12,261 bases of DNA from CAYXUW01 sp964468375 (GTDB lineage Bacteria; Planctomycetota; Phycisphaerae; Sedimentisphaerales; Anaerobacaceae), in assembly GCA_964468375.1 (NCBI GenBank), contig CAYXUW010000070.1, forward strand, positions 1 to 12,261, in the 5' to 3' direction. The notes under the pieces are model-generated. The model worked only from the letters and a program-made list of their open reading frames with translations. It had not been told where the DNA came from and did no database searches. The stretch's first letter is position 1; each line of letters opens with the position of its first letter. Position numbers and translations under genes: made by a program. Shown piece after piece: positions 7,028 to 12,261 of this stretch.

Positions 7028-8596
7028 CTATTGATTTTGGCCTGAGCCGCCGCGGATAAAACGCATCTCTCCGATGTTGGGAATCCACTTCCACGAAACG
7101 AGCCAATACATTACTTTGGCCAGACCGCTGTCTCTGCTGTTCTTGAACAGAAAGGTTTTTAAGCCGTAGGGCCACGGAAATTCGAAGCCGCCCGGCCAAT
7201 AGACGAGAAGAGCTTTACCAACGAGGTAATCACGAGGAACAATGCCTTCTCTGTAAAACTGCCCGTTATTACCGACACCCTCTCTGCTCCACCACCTGCC
7301 GTCTTCGCTGTTGGGGCTGTTATCGCCAAGCACAAAAAACTCGTCCCGGCCGAGCGTGAAAGGATTGCCTTTTGTCGCCCTTCCTTCGTCGCCGCTGTTG
7401 GCGTATTTTTCTGAGGTGTAGTGAATATCCCTGAAAATAGCTATGTGCGAAAGCGTCAAGGCGCCCGAGCCGAAAATTTTTGCCTGCGGTTCGACCTCAT
7501 CCTTAATTTCGCCGGCATCCTCGACAGAGCGTCCCAAATCGTGAGTTAATTTCTCGTCGCCGAAACGGAAAATCAATTGATGGTCGACATTGGCAAATTC
7601 GATCGCAGCAGATTTTTTCATAGCTGATGGTGTAATTGTTTTGCCGCTTAAGATTATTTCCTCGCCCCCCGAAACCTTAGCGATAATCATATTGCCGGCA
7701 AAATCCACCCATGCTTTATATGTGGTTTGATATTTGCTCAAAGCTATACCGATGTGTTCCTTCCTCCAGTCCGATTGGACGCGGAAACGAACCATCAGAT
7801 CGCTGCAGTAAGGCATATACTCGTAGCTTCTGACGCTGTTGTAAGCGTAGGTTGTCTCGAAACTGTTGCCGACTTCACTGTCATAAACTAACCAGTTTGT
7901 TTCTTCCGGCTCGCTGTCTAATTTAAATTTGGTGGGATTCGATTCATCGGTTTTCCATTTTGACCCCGCAGCATTCTTAAGCGGCTGCTGCCACTGACGC
8001 CCGTTAAACGAACCTTCTCTCGGCCGGGCGGGCTGATAATCGTTATCATACACCGGCATCCACAGCTCTTCCTGAATCCTCTCCGGTTTTCGGTTGATTT
8101 CTCCGTCGATGTAAACATCACCATCGATTATCTCCACAGTTTCTCCCGGCAGACCTATCAGTCTTTTAATATAATTCTCCGGAGGGTCGAGCGGGTTTTT
8201 GAATACCACGACGTCCCAGCGTTTCGGCTCGAAAAACTGATAGATGCACTTGAGAACAAGTACCCGGTCGCCATTGCATACGGGAATCGCTCTCGTGCCC
8301 GGATGGTAATAGCCGCAGCTCGGGCAGCGGGTGAGAGGCGGCTTAAAATCGCCGGCGGCGGAAATATCCTGACCCTGCCTATGCCTTCCCGGCTCGAAAC
8401 CATAGTCGTATTCATAGCCGCATTGCTCGCACCGCATACGAAAATGGTCGCCTTTGAGCGTGTCCGCCATACTGCCGGTCGGAATCCTGAACGCCTCCAA
8501 TATAAACGCCCGCGCAAGAAAGGCCAGCATAAAGGCCGTTATCAGCCATTCGAGCGTATTGGCTACGCCGCCTTCTTTATTTTTACTTTCAGACAT
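7028..8596 (-). CDS. lepB: Signal peptidase I, enlarged, with zinc ribbon and inserted domain
   Basis: A 522-residue type I signal peptidase (family S26), which cuts signal peptides from exported proteins on the outer face of the inner membrane. An N-terminal membrane helix (about 14-34) precedes the catalytic serine box FRIPTGSMADTL, with S42 as nucleophile. The general base is K144 in NYIKRLIGLPGE. The GDNSPNSEDGR box is at 424-434. Two insertions make it about twice the length of typical bacterial enzymes. The first is a CxxC...CxxC zinc ribbon (C56/C59 and C91/C94). The second is a block of about 230 residues (about 180-412) rich in alternating hydrophobic strands, possibly a beta-sandwich. 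The C-terminal end WLVSWKWIPNIGEMRFIR may be membrane-associated. GAGG (8605-8608 on the plus strand) lies 8 nt before ATG 8596, and a promoter is at 8627-8654. Confidence 0.93.
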   Translation of the reverse strand: MSESKNKEGGVANTLEWLITAFMLAFLARAFILEAFRIPTGSMADTLKGDHFRMRCEQCGYEYDYGFEPGRHRQGQDISAAGDFKPPLTRCPSCGYYHPGTRAIPVCNGDRVLVLKCIYQFFEPKRWDVVVFKNPLDPPENYIKRLIGLPGETVEIIDGDVYIDGEINRKPERIQEELWMPVYDNDYQPARPREGSFNGRQWQQPLKNAAGSKWKTDESNPTKFKLDSEPEETNWLVYDSEVGNSFETTYAYNSVRSYEYMPYCSDLMVRFRVQSDWRKEHIGIALSKYQTTYKAWVDFAGNMIIAKVSGGEEIILSGKTITPSAMKKSAAIEFANVDHQLIFRFGDEKLTHDLGRSVEDAGEIKDEVEPQAKIFGSGALTLSHIAIFRDIHYTSEKYANSGDEGRATKGNPFTLGRDEFFVLGDNSPNSEDGRWWSREGVGNNGQFYREGIVPRDYLVGKALLVYWPGGFEFPWPYGLKTFLFKNSRDSGLAKVMYWLVSWKWIPNIGEMRFIRGGSGQNQ

Positions 8597-8626
8597 AAAT
8601 GACGCCTCAATAGATTAAAAACCCTA

Positions 8627-8654
8627 ATTATGCTGATGAGCCCCCTCCGGTCAA
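8627..8654 (-). promoter_or_regulatory. Predicted sigma70-type promoter of lepB
   Basis: Read on the minus strand, TTGACC (8649-8654) and CATAAT (8627-8632) are 16 nt apart, each matching five of six consensus bases. The start would be near 8620, leaving a leader of about 24 nt with the GAGG ribosome site in it. Confidence 0.55.
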
Positions 8655-8723
8655 TAAACTAATTCTTTCTGTGCTGTTTTACAGAATATTTCCGCGGGGG
8701 ACACCCTCGCCGGACAATAAGTC

Positions 8724-8752
8724 TTGGAGACAGAGGTTTCTTTACATAACAT
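8724..8752 (+). promoter_or_regulatory. Possible weak promoter for an intergenic RNA
   Basis: TTGGAG (8724-8729) and TAACAT (8747-8752) are spaced by 17 nt. Both hexamers are mediocre. The site is of interest only because a set of hairpins ending in a T-rich tract starts just downstream. Confidence 0.25.
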
Positions 8753-8758
8753 CTTGAA

Positions 8759-8832
8759 AACAAGGAAGTTACAAGCTTCGAGCCGCAGCCGGGCTGCCCG
8801 CCGGCCTAAGCTGGCGCCGGTTTATCTTTTTG
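8759..8832 (+). ncRNA. Candidate small RNA with terminator-like 3' hairpin
   Basis: Three consecutive hairpins can be drawn on the plus strand: GAAG/CTTC (8765-8768 with 8776-8779), GCAGC/GCTGC (8785-8789 with 8793-8797), and CGCCGGC/GCTGGCG around a CTAA loop (8799-8816). The last is followed by the T-rich tract TTTATCTTTTT (8821-8831). It contains one G-T pair that would be a mismatch on the other strand, so the plus strand is the better folding one. No plus-strand gene lies upstream that would need a terminator here. The ends are guesses from the promoter and the T tract. Confidence 0.3.
8799..8831 (+). terminator. Terminator-like hairpin plus T-rich tract
   Basis: A seven-pair GC-rich stem with a four-base loop is followed after four bases by an interrupted T tract. 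It would end a plus-strand transcript between lepB and the HU-like gene, insulating the latter's promoter at 8889. Confidence 0.4.
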
Positions 8833-8888
8833 CTCTCTTTTTGATACCCGTTTTTTCAGAAGTTGAAAAATTTTTGCATAAAAATTGC

Positions 8889-8917
8889 TTGCCGGATAGA
8901 AGTCTTTATATTATAGT
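8889..8917 (+). promoter_or_regulatory. Predicted promoter of the HU/IHF-like gene
   Basis: TTGCCG (8889-8894) and TATAGT (8912-8917) are separated by 17 nt. An overlapping alternative is TTGCTT with TATTAT at 18 nt. The start would be near 8924, giving a leader of about 180 nt before the ATG at 9104. Confidence 0.5.
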
Positions 8918-8923
8918 AAGTTG

Positions 8924-9103
8924 CAGTGTTTCGACGTCTGTTTTTTCGCGAAGTTATGAATGGCGGCCGTTAGGCCCGGGAAACTGTGCAGAGGTGTGTA
9001 ATGAACAGTTTAATGTTTAATCTGTCACACAGTTATTCTGAAAACAGCTCGCCCCGCAGCGGGCAGAATTCAATCCACCATTTGCTCTGAAGTGAGGTAG
9101 CGT
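8924..9103 (+). promoter_or_regulatory. Long structured 5' leader of the HU/IHF-like gene
   Basis: This 180-nt stretch has no credible coding region. It holds an inverted repeat AACTGTG (8982-8988) / CACAGTT (9028-9034), with an inner pair ACAG (9005-9008) / CTGT (9022-9025). There is also a short GC-rich palindrome, CCCGCAGCGGG, near 9053-9063. GAGG precedes the ATG at 9104 by 6 nt. A folded leader or an operator is possible; I do not recognise a known riboswitch. Confidence 0.3.
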
Positions 9104-9400
9104 ATGTCAACAGTTACAAAGAAAGAACTTATCGACAGAATCGCAGAACGAACGCAGGCAAAGCGAGTTCTGGTAAAGCACATAACTCAAGCATTTCTTG
9201 ATGAGATAGTAGAAGAACTGGGCAAAGACAACCGCCTGGAATTTCGTGACTTCGGCGTCTTCGAAACCAGAATGAGAGCCGCAAGGGTTGCGCAGAACCC
9301 CAAAACTCTCGAGCGGGTAAAAGTTCCCCCCAAGAGAACCGTCAAGTTTAAAATGGGCCGGCTGATGAGAGAAAAGCTCGGCGGGTCCGCTGCGAAATGA
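9104..9400 (+). CDS. HU/IHF-family DNA-binding protein
   Basis: A 98-residue nucleoid-associated protein of the HU/IHF family, which acts as a dimer to bend DNA. The N-terminal helices begin TKKELIDRIAERT. The beta platform carries LEFRDFGVFETR (45-56), matching the family's conserved GFG/FGxF region. The DNA-clasping arm runs from about residue 57 to 79 and includes QNPKT, with P66 at the tip position that intercalates into DNA in this family. FKMGRLMREKL closes the fold. The length is close to IHF subunits, slightly longer than HU. Which subfamily it belongs to, and whether it pairs with a second subunit, cannot be told here. GAGG lies 6 nt before the ATG, and the promoter and long leader lie upstream. 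The cold-shock gene follows 122 nt downstream. Confidence 0.93.
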   Translation: MSTVTKKELIDRIAERTQAKRVLVKHITQAFLDEIVEELGKDNRLEFRDFGVFETRMRAARVAQNPKTLERVKVPPKRTVKFKMGRLMREKLGGSAAK

Positions 9401-9522
9401 ATTGGAAGAAGTATTTGATTTGAAAAAAGTTGTGAGCCCCGCAAAAGACAAACCCCTTTAACCAGGCACGCGTTTTTGTGGAGCACAGATAAGTATTTAG
9501 CAGGGTTGTAAGGAGTATTTTT

Positions 9523-9825
9523 ATGGCAGAGGGAACAGTTAAGTGGTTCAACACCAGAAAAGGTTACGGCTTCATCTCCACCGAGGACGGCTCCGATATT
9601 TTCGTCCACTACTCGAACATCAAGAGCGATGGATATAAAACACTCGGCGAAGGCGACCCCGTAACTTTTGACGTCGTCAAAGGCGAAAAAGGTCTCCGTG
9701 CAGAAAATGTAATTCCGAAGGCGGCTAAGAAATCCAAACCGGCCCCGAAGAAGCAGGAACCGAAGGCCGAAGAGACGCCGGAAGAACAAGAGCCGGAAAA
9801 AGAACAGGAACCGGAAACAGAGTAA
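9523..9825 (+). CDS. Cold-shock-domain protein with charged C-terminal tail
   Basis: A 100-residue protein. Residues 1-66 are a complete cold-shock domain that binds single-stranded RNA and DNA. It has GTVKWFN at the start, RNP1 as KGYGFI (13-18) and RNP2 as DIFVHY (25-30). The strand LGEGDPVTFDVVKGEKGLRAENV closes the barrel. Residues 67-100 form an extra tail, first Lys/Ala/Pro-rich and then strongly acidic with repeated EPE and EQEPE units. Typical CspA proteins end at about 70 residues, so the tail is an addition. AAGGAG (9510-9515) lies 7 nt before the ATG. I saw no clear promoter in the 122-nt gap after the HU-like gene, so it may be read from there. Role: probably an RNA chaperone. Confidence 0.94.
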   Translation: MAEGTVKWFNTRKGYGFISTEDGSDIFVHYSNIKSDGYKTLGEGDPVTFDVVKGEKGLRAENVIPKAAKKSKPAPKKQEPKAEETPEEQEPEKEQEPETE

Positions 9826-9935
9826 ACTTCGTATTCGTTTCTTAGTTGTGGACGTAAGGGGGTGCTTGTATACAACTCCCGTTCCCCAGATAAACCGGCC
9901 TGCAATTTACCTCGCAATCCTGACAAAATTTTTAC

Positions 9936-9963
9936 TTGCTTTTTTTAACCCTTGTGCTATTTT
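9936..9963 (+). promoter_or_regulatory. Possible promoter of the HNH gene
   Basis: TTGCTT (9936-9941) and TATTTT (9958-9963) are 16 nt apart in an AT-rich stretch between the cold-shock and HNH genes. The matches are moderate. CTGACA at 9920-9925 is another possible -35 element but lacks a good partner. Confidence 0.3.
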
Positions 9964-9979
9964 AGCCGAGGTTTGGTGA

Positions 9980-10624
9980 GTGGTGATTATGATTGCTTCA
10001 GAATCAAAATCAGGCCTGAATTGTAATGTCCTTGTCCTGAACAAGCATTATATGGCTATCCGCATTATCGGCGCCAAAAGGGCCTTTTCCCTGCTCTGCC
10101 GAGAGCTTGCCGAGGTCGTCGCCTTCGAGCAGGGTGTATACTCCAACTACAATTTCCACTCCTGGTGCGAGGTCAGCGAATTCAAGCGCAATTTCGAGCC
10201 GGACGGCCACGACTGGGTCTCCACCGTAAATTTCTACGTCGCCGTCCCTCGAATCATTCGCCTGTTGTTCTACGACCGCCTCCCCCGAAACGAGGTGAAG
10301 TTCAATCGCCGCAACATCTACGCCCGCGACAAAAACAAGTGCCAGTATTGCGGCCGGCGCTTCCCCACCAGCGAGCTGTCACTCGACCACGTTATCCCCC
10401 GAAGTATGGGCGGAAAATCCACCTGGGCGAATATGGTCTGCGCCTGCACAAGCTGCAATGTGAAAAAGGGCGGCCGAACCCCCAAGCAGGCCGGCCTCAC
10501 TCTAATCCAGAAACCCGTAAAGCCCAAGAGCAACCCACTCGTCCACATCCACCTCGGCCACCCACGATACAAAAGTTGGAAACAATTCCTCGACCACGCC
10601 TACTGGTCGGTGGAATTGAAATGA
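9980..10624 (+). CDS. HNH endonuclease-family protein
   Basis: A protein of up to 214 residues with a zinc-type HNH fold at about 110-165. C121 and C124 (CQYC) and C156 and C159 (CTSC) form the zinc site. LDHVIPRSMGG (135-145) holds the catalytic D136/H137, and the later N151 and N160 fit the HNH positions. All key residues are intact, so it should be a metal-dependent nuclease. The N-terminal part VLVLNKHYMAIRI...RAFSLL matches a widespread lone chromosomal HNH family of unknown biological role. The C-terminal tail is basic and His-rich. The frame begins at GTG 9980, with GAGG 8 nt upstream. ATG 9989, preceded by GGTGAG, is an equally plausible start and would shorten the protein by three residues. 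No restriction, toxin or intron partner is next to it. Confidence 0.88.
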   Translation: MVIMIASESKSGLNCNVLVLNKHYMAIRIIGAKRAFSLLCRELAEVVAFEQGVYSNYNFHSWCEVSEFKRNFEPDGHDWVSTVNFYVAVPRIIRLLFYDRLPRNEVKFNRRNIYARDKNKCQYCGRRFPTSELSLDHVIPRSMGGKSTWANMVCACTSCNVKKGGRTPKQAGLTLIQKPVKPKSNPLVHIHLGHPRYKSWKQFLDHAYWSVELK

Positions 10625-10653
10625 TACCCTAGGGCCGTGCCTGAATTGGCCTC

Positions 10654-10682
10654 TGGACTTTTAATACTGTTTCTGATATAAT
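10654..10682 (+). promoter_or_regulatory. Predicted strong promoter of the secreted metalloprotease
   Basis: TGGACT (10654-10659) and a perfect TATAAT (10677-10682) are separated by 17 nt. Transcription would begin near 10689 and give a leader of about 41 nt, ending in the TAAGGAGG ribosome site at 10716-10723. Confidence 0.6.
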
Positions 10683-10729
10683 CTCTGTTAAAGAGAAAAT
10701 CAGTTCAATTTTTAATAAGGAGGAAAAAA

Positions 10730-12261
10730 ATGAAACATTTCTCAATCATATTATCTGTTGTTTTCTGTCTGTTTCTTTTGGCGGGTGTTATTAGAACAGC
10801 GTGGGCAAAGGAAGTAGCAAGCCCCCCTGTGAAAGTCAATGTTCTCCCCGGCGTGGATGTCAACGACGCTAAAATCAAGGACGTCTTCAAAGAGGCCAAC
10901 AAAATCCTCGACCAGGCCAACGTCAGTTTGGATAACGACCCGAATGTCTCGCGTGACGTCAATGACCAGGGCAACGGCGATGGCGAAATCCAGAAAAACG
11001 AAGAGAAGGAGCTCGACGAGGCAGGCCAGAACGAAATAGACGGTGAGTTCGGCGAAGGCGTAGGCCTCAAAGTCTACTTCACAAACCAGATTCGCGACGA
11101 CAACAATATACTCGGTTTGGCACCTCACGTTGAAGAGGATGCAAACGGAAACTTCGATGCAAAACCAATTATCTACATCAAGAATGACCCCACACTTACC
11201 AATGAGCAGTTCGGACATGTCCTCGCTCATGAGGCCTGCCACGTTTTCACTCTCGGCGACAAGGATATTGTCGACATAGGTTTCTTCAAACTCAGGTTTT
11301 CTGATGCCAACGGCCATATCATGGACGGGAACAATCTTATGAACCCCACTATTACAGACGGCAATGAGCTCGGGAACGGCCAGCGGTATGAAGTCTTTGA
11401 AGGCGCAAAACGCCACTGCAAGAAAATCAAGAAAGTCGAAAAGCTGAACAATATGGCCGCCCCCCAAATCGTCACTGTGTCTCAAATTCGCGGCGGATGG
11501 GTCGACGATATGTACGAAGTCCCCCTCGAGTATGTCGACCTCGGAGCAGGCTTCTTCTACGCTGAAAATATTTTGAGCAATCTCGAAATCAGCATACTCA
11601 CCGAGGGTCTCTTCCCGGCCGCGCCAGTCAGTATGCTTTTCACTATAAATATAAATTCCGACGGCGACCCCGCCACCGGAATCCCGGTAGGACCCGTTCT
11701 TGGCGTAGACAGAATAATCGAAATCAACGTCGATGGCGAGCAGCCCGGCGGTGAGGTTATTGCGCATATGGAGAATACGGTGGCCGGAACTACCGCCTTC
11801 CTGCCCTTCGCCTCCACCCGGCGAATAAAGAAAATCATCGACGACGAGACAGGCCCCTATTCGGAACCTTATGTCGACGGCGTCTATGTCCAGCTCCCGA
11901 TGCAGCAGCTCGGCGATGTCAACGATTATATGCAGGGCCTCGTAACTTCGTATGACTCCGGCTCCGGCTTCAGCGACGAGGCTGTATTCACCTGGGAAGA
12001 TACCTCCGACACCGACCCTGCTTTGACGCTCGTCACAACACAGATTAACCCCGGCGACCCAATCGAGCTGGTCGGCGAAAACTACGCCCCATACAGTGAA
12101 ATTTCCATCTATGTGGACGATGAGCTTATCGACACGACTTTCGCCGATGCAAACGGCGGCTTCATCGATGGACCGCATTTTGACCCCGGCAGCGACCCGT
12201 TTGACGGCGGTGTTCCCGCCGACGCTGTCGTCAGGGCAAGGGACGCTGAAGGCGGAAGCGA
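10730..12261 (+). CDS. Secreted metzincin-like zinc metalloprotease (3' end missing)
   Basis: An open frame of 510 codons that runs off the right edge. TAAGGAGG (10716-10723) lies 6 nt before the ATG. Residues 1-26 are a signal peptide with a hydrophobic core and the cleavage motif AWA before KEV. A helix (about 44-58), the strand GLKVYF and the strand PIIYIKN lead to the active-site helix. That helix holds HEACHVFTLGD (167-177), an HExxH motif with Asp177 where metzincins usually have the third His. NLMNP (202-206) fits the Met-turn of metzincins. Together these suggest a matrixin- or snapalysin-like fold. DQGNGDGEI (residues 80-88) resembles a calcium loop but lacks the usual first Asp. From about residue 425 an Ig/TIG-like region begins (INPGDPIELVGENYAPYSEISIYV), so the full protein is probably modular and extracellular. 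The substrate is unknown. Confidence 0.82.
   Translation, partial: MKHFSIILSVVFCLFLLAGVIRTAWAKEVASPPVKVNVLPGVDVNDAKIKDVFKEANKILDQANVSLDNDPNVSRDVNDQGNGDGEIQKNEEKELDEAGQNEIDGEFGEGVGLKVYFTNQIRDDNNILGLAPHVEEDANGNFDAKPIIYIKNDPTLTNEQFGHVLAHEACHVFTLGDKDIVDIGFFKLRFSDANGHIMDGNNLMNPTITDGNELGNGQRYEVFEGAKRHCKKIKKVEKLNNMAAPQIVTVSQIRGGWVDDMYEVPLEYVDLGAGFFYAENILSNLEISILTEGLFPAAPVSMLFTININSDGDPATGIPVGPVLGVDRIIEINVDGEQPGGEVIAHMENTVAGTTAFLPFASTRRIKKIIDDETGPYSEPYVDGVYVQLPMQQLGDVNDYMQGLVTSYDSGSGFSDEAVFTWEDTSDTDPALTLVTTQINPGDPIELVGENYAPYSEISIYVDDELIDTTFADANGGFIDGPHFDPGSDPFDGGVPADAVVRARDAEGGS

Noticed and set aside
8724..9020. A 98-codon plus-strand open frame in the lepB-HU intergenic region.
   Set aside because: No ribosome site, no recognisable domain and odd composition. 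It crosses a terminator-like hairpin and the predicted HU promoter.
9866..9875. Perfect 10-bp palindrome TTGTATACAA, flanked by GGGGGT and ACTCCC, after the cold-shock gene.
   Set aside because: It could be part of a terminator or an operator, but no T tract follows and a single short palindrome is weak evidence, so it was not called.
10751..12178. A 475-codon open frame on the minus strand opposite the metalloprotease.
   Set aside because: The plus strand is open throughout and has a promoter, a perfect ribosome site, a signal peptide, HExxH and a Met-turn. The minus frame has a Val/Asp/Glu-biased composition typical of an antisense shadow.
1..12261. CRISPR arrays, tRNA or rRNA genes, insertion sequences, integrase or attachment sites.
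   Set aside because: No regularly spaced direct repeats, tRNA-like cloverleaf, rRNA segments, transposase motifs or terminal repeats were seen by eye on either strand.

Overview
The window looks like ordinary chromosomal DNA from a bacterium, most likely of the Planctomycetota (possibly Phycisphaerae or Sedimentisphaerales). That placement is an inference. It rests on the unusually large signal peptidase I carrying a zinc ribbon and a big inserted domain, the HNH protein with a 'VLVLNKHY' N-terminus, and the overall gene mix. There is no rRNA or tRNA gene to confirm it. I see no insertion sequence, phage gene, CRISPR array or integration site.

Layout. (1) 1-1772, plus strand: the end of a single-domain response regulator, then a REC-PAS-kinase-like protein whose start overlaps the regulator's stop. 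The kinase core has lost its phosphoacceptor histidine and parts of its ATP-binding motifs. (2) 1766-5426, minus strand: gyrA followed by holA (DNA polymerase III delta), probably one transcript from a good sigma70-type promoter at 5483-5511. holA meets the kinase-like gene tail to tail with a 7-nt overlap. (3) 5563-8596, minus strand: lepB, then a polytopic membrane protein with a C-terminal extracytoplasmic domain resembling PilP/GspC. (4) 8597-9103: a 507-nt gene-free stretch with the lepB promoter, a possible small RNA ending in a terminator-like hairpin, and a promoter with a long leader for the next gene. (5) 9104-10624, plus strand: an HU/IHF-family protein, a cold-shock protein with a charged tail, and an HNH endonuclease-like protein. 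(6) 10730 to the right edge, plus strand: a secreted metzincin-like metalloprotease that runs off the window, with its own near-consensus promoter and Shine-Dalgarno.

How the genes work together. Much of the content is housekeeping: supercoiling (GyrA), clamp loading (HolA), export (LepB), nucleoid and RNA binding (HU, Csp). The accessory interest lies in four proteins. These are the signalling pair at the left edge, the enlarged signal peptidase, the membrane/PilP-like fusion next to it, and the secreted protease with Asp at the usual third zinc-ligand position. I did not find a clear multi-gene system of a wholly new kind. The strongest leads are the kinase-like protein with a degraded catalytic core and the possible intergenic RNA.
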